From: Bradyrhizobium sp. ISRA464
GTDB taxonomy: Bacteria > Pseudomonadota > Alphaproteobacteria > Rhizobiales > Xanthobacteraceae
DNA: 64,000 nucleotides
Assembly: GCF_029910095.1 (NCBI RefSeq)
Contig: NZ_CP094526.1
Coordinates: 3,410,001 to 3,474,000 of the forward strand
Reading direction: 5' to 3'
The translations under genes and the position numbers were made by a program. Below, piece by piece: positions 1-10,287 of the stretch. The notes beneath the pieces were generated by a model. The model ran no database searches. It saw nothing but the letters and a program-made list of their open reading frames with translations, and was not told where the DNA came from. Each line of letters begins with the position of its first letter. The first letter of the stretch is position 1.

Positions 1-1605
1 CGCGACCGGGTGCAGCGGTTCTGGCGCGCGCCCGTGATCGCGGAGAAGGGCGGGCTGAAGGCGGTCGACATGTTCGACGCCATCGCTGACAAACGCATCA
101 AGGCGGTCTGGATCATCTCGACCAACCCGGTCGTGAGCCTGCCCGATGCGGATCGCGTGCGGGCTGCACTCGAGGCGTGCGAGCTGGTCGTGGTGTCCGA
201 CTGCATCCGTGACACCGACACCACGCGCCATGCCGACGTGCTGCTGCCGGCGCTGGCGTGGGGCGAGAAGGACGGCACCGTCACCAATTCCGAGCGCCGA
301 ATCTCGCGGCAGCGCCCGTTCCTCGACGCGCCGGGAGAGGCCCGCGCCGACTGGCGCATCATCTGCGACGTCGCCAGCCGGATGGGCTATTCCGGCTTCG
401 ACTACGCCTCCGTCGCCGAGGTGTTCCGCGAGCACGCCGCGCTGTCCGGCTTCGAGAATGAAGGGACGCGCGATTTCGACATCTCGGCGCTGTCGACGCT
501 CGATGACAGCGCCTACGACGCGCTGGCGCCGGTGCAGTGGCCGGTGACATCAGACCATCCGGCCGGCACGGCGCGGATGTTCGAGACCCAGACATTCTTC
601 ACGCCCGACGGCAAGGCGCGCTTCGTGCCGGTCGCGCCGCGCCCGGCGGGCAACGCGACCAGCCGCGACTATCCGCTGGTGCTCAACACCGGCCGTGTCA
701 GAGACCAGTGGCACACCATGACGCGGACCGGAAAGACGTCGCGGCTGATGTCGCACATCTTCGAGCCCTATGCCGAATTCCACCCCGAGGACGCGCGTCT
801 CGCCGGCCTGCAGCATGAGGGGCTCACGCGGCTGACGAGCCCGTGGGGCGAGATGGTCGCGCGCGTCGTGGTCAGCGCCGACCAGCGCCGCGGCTGCGTG
901 TTCGTGCCAATGCACTGGAACGAGGAGTTCGCCGGCGCAGGACGCGTCAACGCGCTGGTCAATCCGGTGGTCGATCCGTTGTCGGGGCAGCCGGAGTCCA
1001 AGCACACGCCGGTCAAGGCCGATCCTTACGCGCCGAAATGGCATGCGTTCATCCTGAGCCGCAACGCGATCAGGCGTCCCGAGACCGGCTATTGGGTTCA
1101 CGGCCGGGCCGGCGATTGCTGGCGGCTGGAACTGACCGGCGATGCGCGCCCCGAGAGCTGGCGCGACTGGGCGCGGGCGCAGCTCGGCCTCGAGCAGGTC
1201 GAGATCGAATGGATCGCCTACCGCGATCCGGCGGCGGGACGCTTCCGCTACGCGGCGGTGCGCGACGGCCGGCTGGAAGGTTGCGTATTCATCGCGCCCG
1301 ATCACACGCTGCCGTCGCGGGCGTGGCTGGCGGGGCTGTTCGCGGGGACTCAATTGTCGGCCAACGCGCGGATGTCGCTGCTGGCCGGACGGCCGTTCGG
1401 GGCAGGCGAGGACAAGGGGCCGATCGTCTGCTCATGCTTCGGCGTCGGGCAGCACCAGATCGCCGACGCGATCCGCAAGGGCGCCGACAGCGTCGAGGCC
1501 GTCGGCCGCAGCCTGAAGGCCGGCACCAATTGCGGCGGCTGCAAGCCCGAGATCAGCAAGCTGATCGGCTCAGGCGCGCAACCGCGGCAGGCGATCGCGT
1601 CGTAG
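1..1605 (+). CDS. nasA: Assimilatory nitrate reductase catalytic subunit, C-terminal part
   Basis: The frame is open at base 1, so only the last ~534 residues of a protein usually near 900 aa are present. The visible part covers the end of the molybdopterin oxidoreductase domain, then the molybdopterin-dinucleotide-binding domain (LVLNTGRVRDQWHTMTRTG, near residue 225). It ends in a BFD-like [2Fe-2S] domain with Cys pairs in VCSCFGVGQ and TNCGGCKPEI. That C-terminal BFD domain is typical of assimilatory NasA/NasC enzymes, which reduce nitrate to nitrite in the cytoplasm using Mo-bis-MGD and Fe-S centres. Bradyrhizobium papers often call the gene nasC. A related assimilatory molybdoenzyme is the only serious alternative. 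It converges on the next gene with a 2-base gap. Confidence 0.88.
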   Translation, partial: RDRVQRFWRAPVIAEKGGLKAVDMFDAIADKRIKAVWIISTNPVVSLPDADRVRAALEACELVVVSDCIRDTDTTRHADVLLPALAWGEKDGTVTNSERRISRQRPFLDAPGEARADWRIICDVASRMGYSGFDYASVAEVFREHAALSGFENEGTRDFDISALSTLDDSAYDALAPVQWPVTSDHPAGTARMFETQTFFTPDGKARFVPVAPRPAGNATSRDYPLVLNTGRVRDQWHTMTRTGKTSRLMSHIFEPYAEFHPEDARLAGLQHEGLTRLTSPWGEMVARVVVSADQRRGCVFVPMHWNEEFAGAGRVNALVNPVVDPLSGQPESKHTPVKADPYAPKWHAFILSRNAIRRPETGYWVHGRAGDCWRLELTGDARPESWRDWARAQLGLEQVEIEWIAYRDPAAGRFRYAAVRDGRLEGCVFIAPDHTLPSRAWLAGLFAGTQLSANARMSLLAGRPFGAGEDKGPIVCSCFGVGQHQIADAIRKGADSVEAVGRSLKAGTNCGGCKPEISKLIGSGAQPRQAIAS

Positions 1606-1607
1606 GT

Positions 1608-1862
1608 CTAACAGCCGCGGCAGATGCTCTTCAGCTTGCTGTTGAGCAGGCGGTCCTCCTCGTCCGAGGCCGCTTTGATGTAGGGATCGTCGGCGTGGCG
1701 CTTATCGGCGGCAAACGCACCCGCGCCGGTTGCGCCGCCCCCGTGCATACCGTGCATATGAAGCCCGCCGCGCCCGAACCCATGGCCGCCGCGCGCGTCG
1801 GCCGCCACCATCGAGACCGCCAGCGCGGTCAGAAACAGCCCCATCGTGGTGATCGTTCGCAT
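1608..1862 (-). CDS. Small secreted Gly/His-rich protein
   Basis: An 84-aa protein of unknown function. The N-terminus is a clear signal peptide (basic start, hydrophobic core at about residues 7-20, Ala-rich cleavage region ending near ADA). The mature part is rich in Gly and His (HMHGMHGGG) and ends in a CRGC motif. A strong Shine-Dalgarno (GGAGGCGGGAC) precedes the ATG. It is probably periplasmic; the His and Cys residues could bind metal, but that is inference only. It is convergent with the nitrate reductase gene and shows no operon partner. Confidence 0.65.
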   Translation of the reverse strand: MRTITTMGLFLTALAVSMVAADARGGHGFGRGGLHMHGMHGGGATGAGAFAADKRHADDPYIKAASDEEDRLLNSKLKSICRGC

Positions 1863-2138
1863 GTCCCGCCTCCTTGCGGCGCCAAAATACCGTTGGAAAA
1901 GGCGTCAAAACGATGTCGGCCCTTTTCACAATTTCGCGCGGCGGCAATCGGCCTGTCCGGAGGAAGCGTTCGTGGCTGGTTCCCGAAAGAGGTCGCCGCG
2001 GATCCCGCACATAGGCCGCAGGCGGATGGCTTCATGCCGACAATGCAGTGCTCGCCTCGCCAAAATGGTGTATCGGCAGGCTCAGCGCGCACGGGCGGAG
2101 GTCCGGCGCCGCACAATCACCATATTGGAGGAAAGTTC

Positions 2139-3365
2139 ATGTCGGCTCTGCCACTCTCGGGCATCAAGATTCTCGACCTGACGAGGGTGCTCGCGGGCCC
2201 GCTGTCGGCCCAGATGCTGGCGGATCTTGGCGCCGAGGTGATCAAGATCGAGCGGCCCGGCGGGGGCGACGATGCCCGCGCCTTCGGCCCGCCTTACCTC
2301 ACCGATCCCGAAGGCAGGCAGAACAACAACAACTCGTTCTATCTCTGCGCCAACCGCAACAAGAAGTCCGTCACCGTCAACATCGCCAAGCCCGAAGGCC
2401 AGGAGATCATCCGCGAGCTCGCCAAATCGGTCGACGTGATGATGGAGAACTACAAGGTTGGCGACCTCAAGCGCTACGGCCTCGACTACGACACGATCAA
2501 GACAATCAACCCCGGCATCATCTATTGCTCGGTGACCGGCTTCGGTCAGACTGGCCCTTATTCCACGCGCGCCGGCTATGATGCGATCCTCCAGGCGATG
2601 GGCGGGCTGATGAGCGTCACCGGCCATATCGATGGCGAACCCGGCGCGGGCCCGATGAAGGTCGGCCCCTCGATCGTCGACTACATGACCGGCATGAATT
2701 CCTCGATCGGCATTCTCGCCGCGCTCTATCACCGCAAGGTCAATGGCGGCGAGGGGCAGCATGTCGACGTCTGCCTGTTCGACACCGTGATCGCCGCGCT
2801 GTCGCACTACGCACAGATCTTCCTGGTCAACGGCAAGACCCCGCCGCGCCGCGGCACCTGGGGCAATGGCGGCATGCCGGCCGGCGTGTTCCGCTGCGCC
2901 GACGGCGAATTGATGCTGGTGGTCGGCAATGACGGCCAGTTCCAGCGCACCTGCGCCGTGCTCGGCGAACCCGAGCTCGCCAACGACAAGCGCTTCATCA
3001 AGAACAACGACCGCGTCGTGCACGGCAAGGAGATCATGGCGATCTTCGCCGGCCTGTTCCTGAAGAAGCCGGTGGCCTACTGGCTCGAGGAGCTGGAGAA
3101 GGCCGGTGTGCCGTCGGGTCCGATCAACGACTTTTCGCAGGTGTTCAACGATCCGCACGTCCAGTCGCGCGGCATGCGGGTCAAGGTCGATCATCCCTTC
3201 GAGCACGACCTGTCGCTGATCCGCAACGCGCTGACCTTCTCGGGCACGCCGATCACCGAATACCGCGCCCCGCCGCTGCTCGGCGCCAACACCAAGGACG
3301 TGCTGGCCACGATCGGCTATGACGACGCCAAGGTGGAGAAGCTGAAGGCGCAGGGGATCCTGTAA
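2139..3365 (+). CDS. CaiB/BaiF family (class III) CoA-transferase
   Basis: A 408-aa protein, the usual length of family III CoA-transferases, which move CoA between carboxylic acids as interlocked dimers. The N-terminus carries the family hallmark ILDLTRVLAGPLSAQMLADLGAEVIKIE-type region (residues 11-38). The catalytic aspartate is D148 in AGYDAILQAMGG. The ATG follows the Shine-Dalgarno TTGGAGGAA. It lies on the same strand as the acyl-CoA dehydrogenase and kinase further on, with a convergent TetR gene between. The context suggests activation of an organic acid for beta-oxidation-like breakdown; the substrate cannot be read from sequence. Confidence 0.88.
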   Translation: MSALPLSGIKILDLTRVLAGPLSAQMLADLGAEVIKIERPGGGDDARAFGPPYLTDPEGRQNNNNSFYLCANRNKKSVTVNIAKPEGQEIIRELAKSVDVMMENYKVGDLKRYGLDYDTIKTINPGIIYCSVTGFGQTGPYSTRAGYDAILQAMGGLMSVTGHIDGEPGAGPMKVGPSIVDYMTGMNSSIGILAALYHRKVNGGEGQHVDVCLFDTVIAALSHYAQIFLVNGKTPPRRGTWGNGGMPAGVFRCADGELMLVVGNDGQFQRTCAVLGEPELANDKRFIKNNDRVVHGKEIMAIFAGLFLKKPVAYWLEELEKAGVPSGPINDFSQVFNDPHVQSRGMRVKVDHPFEHDLSLIRNALTFSGTPITEYRAPPLLGANTKDVLATIGYDDAKVEKLKAQGIL

Positions 3366-3460
3366 CGCCAGAGTTGTTTCGGCCAATTCCGGGCGACGTC
3401 GAGATCGATTGCATCGCGATGGTGTGAGAGCGCTGCTTGAACTCGCGCACCGCCCGCTTC

Positions 3461-3581
3461 ACCTCTCCCCATCGGGGAGAGGTCGGCGCGTAGCGCCGGG
3501 TGAGGGGTCTCAGGTCCCTCGATAGAGCGTAACCCCTCACCCGATTTGCTGCGCAAATCGACCTCTCCCGATGGGAGAGGT
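3461..3581. repeat. Composite palindromic intergenic repeat
   Basis: Nested hairpins fill the space between two convergent genes: a 10-bp stem at 3461-3483 (ACCTCTCCCC arms), GGTGAGGGGT at 3499-3508 pairing with 3532-3541, a CGATTTGC stem at 3542-3560, and a 9-bp ACCTCTCCC stem at 3561-3581. The outer units are inverted relative to each other, as in BIME/REP elements. Its position suggests it may also act as a bidirectional transcription stop. Confidence 0.7.
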
Positions 3582-3623
3582 GACGAGCTCGCGGCGAGGG
3601 CGCTTCAATCAGCGCGTATCGCT

Positions 3624-4319
3624 TCACAAATCCTGCCGCGTCAGCCGTCCGTGCACGACCGCCGGCCGCGGGGGCGGCGGCGCGGCGGCCGCGGCTTCGC
3701 CCATCGACAGCGCCATCACGGTGACGGCGACCACGCGGTCGATGATGGCCTGCACGTCGTTAAGATCGCATTTGCCTTCGGAGAGCCGCAGCAGGCGCTC
3801 CTTCTCGCGGATGGTGTGATGGGCCATCGCCAGCGCGAAGTGCAGCCCCCAATAGAGCTCGGTGTCGTCGCGGCCGGGCATCGCGCGGCGCATCGCCGCT
3901 GCGAACTTGCGTAAGTGATCGACCTCGCGGTTCTTGATGCGGCGGATCGGCGGCACCGATTCAATCGACGCCCGGATCATGAAGCGCGCGGCCGTGGAGC
4001 CCTCGCGGTCGGGCCCGAGGCAGCCGCGCAGGGTCGGGCCGACGAGGGCGCGCATGATGTCCTCGATTGAGGCGCGGCCGCCGCCTTTTTCCTCCGCCGC
4101 CTTCAGTTCATTGAGACGTTCGCGGTTGGTCTGGATGCTGCGGGTGACGAACAGCTCCGCGATCAGTTCGTCCTTGGAACCGAAATGGTAATTCACTGCC
4201 GCAAGGTTGACGTTCGCCTCAGCGACGATGTCGCGCAGCGTCACATCGCCGAAGCCGCGGTCGGCGTACAGGCGCTCTGCGGCTCCGAGGATCGCGGACC
4301 GGGTCTGATCGCTTGCCAT
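3624..4319 (-). CDS. TetR/AcrR family transcriptional regulator
   Basis: A 231-aa protein from the ATG at 4319, which sits 9 bases after a GGAAGAGG Shine-Dalgarno; an in-frame TTG nine bases further upstream is less likely. Residues ~7-50 form the TetR HTH ([37 protein letters not shown]). The rest is a helical ligand-binding domain, ending in an Ala/Pro-rich tail. It is divergent from the acyl-CoA dehydrogenase gene across a 235-bp gap with an operator-like palindrome, so autoregulation and control of the acyl-CoA genes is the natural reading. The ligand, probably an acyl-CoA, is not known. Confidence 0.88.
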   Translation of the reverse strand: MASDQTRSAILGAAERLYADRGFGDVTLRDIVAEANVNLAAVNYHFGSKDELIAELFVTRSIQTNRERLNELKAAEEKGGGRASIEDIMRALVGPTLRGCLGPDREGSTAARFMIRASIESVPPIRRIKNREVDHLRKFAAAMRRAMPGRDDTELYWGLHFALAMAHHTIREKERLLRLSEGKCDLNDVQAIIDRVVAVTVMALSMGEAAAAAPPPPRPAVVHGRLTRQDL

Positions 4320-4385
4320 GGCCTTCAACCTCTTCCGTCATTCCGGGGCGCGTCGCAGGCGCGAGCCTTACGGCAGGAGTTGCAT

Positions 4386-4416
4386 TTCAAACATTTGTAT
4401 GAAACTATCGTTTGAA
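4386..4416. promoter_or_regulatory. Candidate TetR operator in divergent promoter region
   Basis: TTCAAAC (4386-4392) and GTTTGAA form a 7-bp inverted repeat. Within it, TGAAACTATCGTTTGA (4400-4415) is a near-palindrome with an AAAC-TATC-GTTT core. It lies between the divergent regulator and acyl-CoA dehydrogenase genes, where a TetR dimer would be expected to bind. Assignment is by position and symmetry only. Confidence 0.45.
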
Positions 4417-4554
4417 GAGCCGGAAATGTCAATCCGCGGATGTCGCGGGCGGCGTTCTGGCACACCACGGTCGCGGTCCCGCGAACGCCCTTGCGGGCTG
4501 CGGGCGCGAGGTGAACAGTGCAGCCCAAAGTCTAGGAACAACGAGGAGCGTCCC

Positions 4555-5787
<1,233 letters not shown>

Positions 5788-5834
5788 CGCGAGACGATGT
5801 TTGGTTGAACTGGCGTCTCCGCGAAGCTTGCTGC

Positions 5835-5959
5835 ACCTCTCCCGCTTGCGGGGGAGGTCGCAGCGCATCGGAAGATGCGCTGTGGGTGGGGGCTCTCTCC
5901 ACAGCGGGACTCGCGGCGGCACCCCCACCCCAACCCTCCCCCGCAAGCGGGAGAGGGGG
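5835..5959. repeat. Composite palindromic intergenic repeat
   Basis: This has the same style as the 3.5-kb repeat: an ACCTCTCCCGC / GCGGGGGAGGT hairpin (5835-5858), a GCGCAT hairpin (5863-5880), and a right-hand inverted unit with CCGC-AA-GCGG (about 5932-5958). It separates the dehydrogenase and kinase genes, so they may be only partly co-transcribed. Confidence 0.65.
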
Positions 5960-6055
5960 TACAGTTCCTTCGCGGCTGCTATTCAGCTAAACCTCGTGTC
6001 GAACCAACGGGAGCGCCTGCTGGCGTTCCCCAAGAACAGTTGAGGGAGCGTCACC

Positions 6056-7114
6056 GTGGCGGACGGCGTCAGGAAGGACGAAGAATTTTCCGGCACAAGG
6101 GAAGTCGAGGAGCGTCATCGTATCAACGAGGCGAATCTCGACGCCTGGATGCAGGACAACGTCGAAGGTTATCAGGGCCCGCTCAAGGTCCTGCAGTTCA
6201 AGGGCGGCCAGTCCAACCCGACCTACAAGCTTGAGACTCCCGGCCGCAACTATGTGATGCGCCGTAAGCCGTTCGGTAAATTGTTGCCGTCGGCGCATGC
6301 GGTCGATCGCGAGTTCCGCGTCATCGCAGCGCTCGGCAAGCAGAACTTTCCGGTGGCGAAAGCCTACGCACTGTGCACCGATGATGCCGTGATCGGCTCG
6401 GCCTTCTACATCATGTCGATGGAGGAAGGCCGGGTGTTCTGGGATCCGACGCTGCCGAGCCAGCCGCCGGCGGCGCGCCGGAAAATCTTCACCAGCAAGA
6501 TCGAGACGCTGGCGAAGCTTCATTTGTTCAATCCGGAAGCGATCGGACTCGCCGATTTCGGCAAGCCGGGAAATTATTTTGCGCGGCAGGTCGATCGCTG
6601 GACCAAGCAATACCGGGCGTCCGAGACGCAATATATCGAGGAATTCGAGAAGCTCGCCGAGTGGCTGCCGAAGACCGTACCAGTGCAGCAGCGCGTCTCG
6701 ATCGTCCATGGCGACTATCGCCTCGACAACATGATCTTCCATGCCACCGAGCCGCGCGTGCAGGCCGTGCTCGACTGGGAGCTGTCGACGCTCGGCGATC
6801 CCATGGCCGACTTCACGTATCTGTTGATGCAGTGGACCATGCCGGGCCTGGCCGGCGCCGATCTCAAGGCGCTGAACATTCCGAGCATGGAGGAGGCGGC
6901 GCAGATCTACTGCGACGTCACCAACATCCCGGTGCCGGACCTCAACTGGTATTTCTCCTACAATTTGTTCCGCCTTGCGGGCATCACGCAGGGTATCGCG
7001 GGGCGGGTCCGTGACGGCACCGCGTCGAACGCCAAGGCCCTCGAGTCGGCCAAGCGCACCGTGCCGCTGTCGAAGGCGTCATGGGAATACGCGCAGAAGG
7101 CCGGCGCGACCTGA
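6056..7114 (+). CDS. APH-like phosphotransferase, ACAD10/11 kinase-domain type
   Basis: A 352-aa protein with an aminoglycoside-phosphotransferase/protein-kinase-like fold. Visible motifs are a nucleotide loop (FKGGQSNPTYKL, ~49-59), YVMRRKP (66-72), the catalytic Brenner motif VHGDYRLDN (217-225) and the metal-binding LDWELSTLGDP (239-249). This motif set matches the N-terminal kinase domain of ACAD11 and the LvaA-type kinase of levulinate breakdown, which phosphorylate 4-hydroxyacyl-CoA, rather than antibiotic kinases. The start is GTG at 6056 after GAGGGAGCG. It follows the matching acyl-CoA dehydrogenase. Antibiotic resistance is unlikely. Confidence 0.85.
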   Translation: MADGVRKDEEFSGTREVEERHRINEANLDAWMQDNVEGYQGPLKVLQFKGGQSNPTYKLETPGRNYVMRRKPFGKLLPSAHAVDREFRVIAALGKQNFPVAKAYALCTDDAVIGSAFYIMSMEEGRVFWDPTLPSQPPAARRKIFTSKIETLAKLHLFNPEAIGLADFGKPGNYFARQVDRWTKQYRASETQYIEEFEKLAEWLPKTVPVQQRVSIVHGDYRLDNMIFHATEPRVQAVLDWELSTLGDPMADFTYLLMQWTMPGLAGADLKALNIPSMEEAAQIYCDVTNIPVPDLNWYFSYNLFRLAGITQGIAGRVRDGTASNAKALESAKRTVPLSKASWEYAQKAGAT

Positions 7115-7163
7115 TACGGAAAATGCGGCGCGATCCTTGAAGAGGTCGCGCCGCTTTCACTTA

Positions 7164-7364
7164 ACCTCGCCCCGCTTGCGGGAGAGGCAAAGGCCGCCTC
7201 TGGCGGCCGTTCGGAAAGTAGACGCCGAAGCGCAGCTTCGGCTATGCCGCATCGTTAGATGCGATCCGGGTGAGGGGGAGTCTCCGCGACCTCACCTTTC
7301 ACCGAGTTTGCCGAGGCAGCCCCTCACCCCGACCCTCTCCCCGCGAAGAGCGGGGCGAGGGAGG
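7164..7364. repeat. Palindromic intergenic repeat cluster
   Basis: The gap holds CCTCGCCCCGCTTGCGGGAG near 7164 and an inverted partner ending in CTCTCCCCGCG / CGGGGCGAGGG at 7334-7360, with shorter palindromes between. The right unit runs directly into the next gene's first ATG, so the repeat supplies the GGGAGG that looks like a Shine-Dalgarno there. No promoter is obvious. Confidence 0.6.
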
Positions 7365-8300
7365 ATGTTCCCGCCGGATACTGTATTGACGCTCTCCTCG
7401 AACCTTTACGGCAGCCTGTTCATGGCCGCGGCCATGGCCAGCTTCACGATGAACGACACCATCACCAAGGGGGTGTCGTCGGAACTCAACATCGGAGAAA
7501 TACTGGTCGTCCGCGGCGGGTTCGCGATCGTGCTGGTCACGGCGCTCGCCTCCCATCGCAAGGCGTTGCGCAGCTTCCGTTCGCTGTTGATCTGGCCGGT
7601 CGGTTTGCGCGTTGTCGGCGAGATCGGCGGCACGCTGACCTATCTCGCGGCGATCTCGCAGATCCCGCTTGCGAATGCCTCGGCGATCTTCCAGGCGCTG
7701 CCGCTCGTCATCACGCTGGGTGCGGCGCTGGTGTTCGGCGAGCCGGTCGGCTGGCGACGCTGGCTCGCGATCGCGGCCGGCTTCATTGGCGTGCTGGTGA
7801 TCGTCCGTCCGGGCGCGGAGGGTTTCAGTCAGGCCGCGCTGCTGGCGCTGGCCTCGGTCGGCTTCTGCGCGGTGCGCGATCTCGCGACGCGCCGCATCCC
7901 GAAGCAGCTGCCGACCCTGTTCATCACGTTGCTGACGACCGTGACAGTCAGCACGGCAGGCGCCGTGATCCTGTTTCCGCTCGGCGGATGGAAGGCGCCG
8001 TCGGGCCACGCCCTCGGCCTGCTGGCACTCGCCGCGGTGCTGATCCTGATCGGCTATCAATGCATCATCGTGTCGCTGCGCACGGGCGACATCTCGGCGG
8101 TGGCACCGTTCCGTTATTTGGCGCTGTTGTGGGCGATGCTGCTTGGCTATCTCGTCTTCGGCCACAAGCCCGACGGGCCGATGCTCGCTGGCGCCGCGAT
8201 CATCGTGGCGTCCGGTCTCTACGCCTTCTATCGCGAGCGCAAGCGCGACAAGCTCCGTCCCGCTGCAACCGGCCCCGGCCTGCCGCCGGACGGGCTGTGA
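7365..8300 (+). CDS. EamA/DMT-superfamily transporter
   Basis: A 311-aa integral membrane protein with about ten hydrophobic segments in two repeated EamA halves, including ASFTMNDTITKGVSSEL near the start and GVLVIVRPGAEGF near residue 145 at the end of the first half. Members export metabolites or amino acids across the inner membrane; the substrate is unknown. The start is uncertain: the ATG at 7365 is only 1-2 bases from the GGGAGG, so a TTG at 7386 or the ATG at 7422 could be used. It is on the same strand as the kinase gene, after a repeat-filled gap. Confidence 0.85.
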   Translation: MFPPDTVLTLSSNLYGSLFMAAAMASFTMNDTITKGVSSELNIGEILVVRGGFAIVLVTALASHRKALRSFRSLLIWPVGLRVVGEIGGTLTYLAAISQIPLANASAIFQALPLVITLGAALVFGEPVGWRRWLAIAAGFIGVLVIVRPGAEGFSQAALLALASVGFCAVRDLATRRIPKQLPTLFITLLTTVTVSTAGAVILFPLGGWKAPSGHALGLLALAAVLILIGYQCIIVSLRTGDISAVAPFRYLALLWAMLLGYLVFGHKPDGPMLAGAAIIVASGLYAFYRERKRDKLRPAATGPGLPPDGL

Positions 8301-8443
8301 GTCCGTGCTCCGTAGCTTGGGTGAGCGACTTGTCCGCCGTAGCTCGAAGAGCGAAGGCGGAAACGATACCGGGGGAGTGGTCCCGCATATCGCTTCGCTC
8401 ATGCGGGCTACGCAACTGCGCTGCTAACCCGCCCTCCAAATCA

Positions 8444-9628
8444 CTAAGACTTCGTACAATGCGCGATCAGCCGCTCGACGAATCCTGCGCAACTTTCGAG
8501 CTGCGACATCTCGACGAACTCATCCGGCGTGTGCGCCTGCGCGATCGAGCCGGGGCCGACCACCACCGACGGCACATCCGCCATGCTGACGAACAGGCCG
8601 GCCTCGGTGCCGAAGGCCACCTTGGCGTGGTCGTTGCGGCCGGCGAGCTGCTTGGCGAGCGTGACGACGGGATCGTCCGTTGGCGTATCGAGCGCGGGAT
8701 AGTCGAGGATCTCCTCGAAATCGATGCCGCACTCCGGATGGCGCTTGCGCATTGCGGGTTCGATCTCGGCCCTGGCCCAGGCGACGATCGCATCGGTGAC
8801 CTGCCTGGACTCGCTGACGCCAAGGCCGCGGCATTCGAATTCCACCGTGCACTGATCCGGCACGATGTTCAGCGCCGCGCCGCCATGCACGATGCTGGTG
8901 AGCAGGGTGGTGTGGGGCATGTCGTACAGCTCGTCGCGCGGCCCGTGGCTCGCGAGGTCAAGGGCGCGACGGCGGATCTCGGTGATGAGTTCGGCTGCGT
9001 ATTCGATGGCGTTGACGCCGTCGGGGGCGATCGAGGAGTGGCGGGCGAGCCCGCGGAACGTGGCGCGGACGCCATGCTTGCCCTTGTGCCCGATGATCAC
9101 CTGCATCTGCGTCGGCTCGCCGACGAAGCAGCCCAGCGGTTTGACCATCTTGCGGCTCACCTCGCGCAGCATCGGCCGCACGCCGACGCAGCCGATCTCC
9201 TCGTCATAGGAGATCGCAAGATGGATCGGCGTCTTGAGTCCGGCGCCAAGCATCTCCGGGACCATGGCAAGACAGACCGCGACAAAGCCTTTCATGTCGG
9301 TAGTGCCGCGGCCGTAGAGCCGTCCGTCGCGCTCGACGAGCTCGAACGGATTGTGCGTCCAGTTCTGGCCCGCAACCGGCACGACATCGGTGTGTCCCGA
9401 CAGCACAAAGCCTGCCTTGTCGTCGGGGCCGATGGTGACCCACAACGAGGCCTTCTGCCCGGTCTCGTCCACGATCCGCTCAGCACTGATGCCGAGCGAG
9501 GCGAGGTAGCTCTCGATATGGGTGATGAGGGACAGGTTCGAGCGGTCGCTGACGGTGTCGAAGGCGACCAGATCGGCCAGCAGCTTGCGGATACGGTCGG
9601 GGCGTTGGCTTGGCATGGTGCGGCTCAT
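8444..9628 (-). CDS. argE: Acetylornithine deacetylase (ArgE/DapE, M20 family)
   Basis: A 394-aa zinc hydrolase. The M20 metal-ligand motifs are in order: SGHTDVVPV, RGTTDMKGF, SYDEEIGC, FVGEPT and AHTPDEFV near the C-terminus. The overall sequence fits ArgE of the alphaproteobacterial type, which removes acetate from N-acetylornithine in arginine synthesis. A related M20 deacylase cannot be excluded, because these genomes carry several. The ATG at 9628 is chosen; an in-frame ATG at 9616 and a GTG at 9652 are alternatives and none has a strong Shine-Dalgarno. It is convergent with the transporter gene. Confidence 0.78.
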   Translation of the reverse strand: MSRTMPSQRPDRIRKLLADLVAFDTVSDRSNLSLITHIESYLASLGISAERIVDETGQKASLWVTIGPDDKAGFVLSGHTDVVPVAGQNWTHNPFELVERDGRLYGRGTTDMKGFVAVCLAMVPEMLGAGLKTPIHLAISYDEEIGCVGVRPMLREVSRKMVKPLGCFVGEPTQMQVIIGHKGKHGVRATFRGLARHSSIAPDGVNAIEYAAELITEIRRRALDLASHGPRDELYDMPHTTLLTSIVHGGAALNIVPDQCTVEFECRGLGVSESRQVTDAIVAWARAEIEPAMRKRHPECGIDFEEILDYPALDTPTDDPVVTLAKQLAGRNDHAKVAFGTEAGLFVSMADVPSVVVGPGSIAQAHTPDEFVEMSQLESCAGFVERLIAHCTKS

Positions 9629-9652
9629 TCGCAGAAACTGAGATTGTACCAC

Positions 9653-10283
9653 TTTGAAGGCACTGATTTGCCCGACGGCGCAAGCCCCTTGCAGAAAAAT
9701 ATTTCTGTTTTTCGGAAGCGCAACTCAGTCTATGATCCACCCGTCTCACCCGATGAGGGGCGCTTCGCGATCGTCACGAGTGTTGGGTTGGGATGCGGTG
9801 GACGCCGAGTGCGCAACTGACGAGCACGCGTGAAGTGGACGGTGAAGTCGTGTGGTTCCGACGCCCTAGTGGCAGGTGTCGACTCCCAGGACGCGAAAAG
9901 CGTCTCGCGGATGACGGTGACAAACAAGCCCAGTCTCGCCGGGGAGAGCACGTATAAGCCGTAAAACCATCGCGCAGGGAAAGCCGGGATTGCTCCGGTT
10001 TCACCTGTGGTCCTACCTCCCGAGCTTTCCATTTGCTCGGGACCCATGGGTGCGATCGGCACCCGGCTTTCCCTGCGCCCTCTGTTTTTAGAGCGGCGTG
10101 AATTGCAGCAAACCTCGGACACTTCGTGCCGCGAGAATGCGGATGTATGACTCACAAGCCGCGCCACACACTCACTGTCGTCCCGGCGAAAGCCGGGACC
10201 CATACCCACGAATGTTTGTTGTTATGCATCGCCGGAACGACGGGTCCCGTTCACAACACCCGCCGCGGCGTATGGGTCCCGGC
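9653..10283. repeat. Gene-free stretch with inverted repeats
   Basis: I see no convincing gene here. The clearest structure is a perfect 17-bp inverted repeat, GCGCAGGGAAAGCCGGG at 9972-9988 and its complement at 10062-10078, flanking about 73 bp. A REP-type hairpin, GTCCCGGC-GAAA-GCCGGGAC, lies at 10180-10199. An inverted relative of it begins at 10276 and is split by the insertion sequence that follows. The segment looks like accumulated mobile palindromic repeats, not a regulatory region. Confidence 0.6.
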
Positions 10284-10287
10284 CTTC

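Noticed and set aside
843..2138. Upstream extension of the CoA-transferase frame
   Set aside because: Open by chance through the nitrate reductase gene. The family start and a strong Shine-Dalgarno are at 2139.
6056..7114. Aminoglycoside resistance gene
   Set aside because: The fold is shared, but YVMRRKP and the neighbouring ACAD-type gene place it with hydroxyacyl-CoA kinases.
7988..9820. 610-codon plus-strand frame over the ArgE-type gene
   Set aside because: The minus strand carries every M20 metal-ligand motif; the plus frame has none and begins inside the transporter gene.
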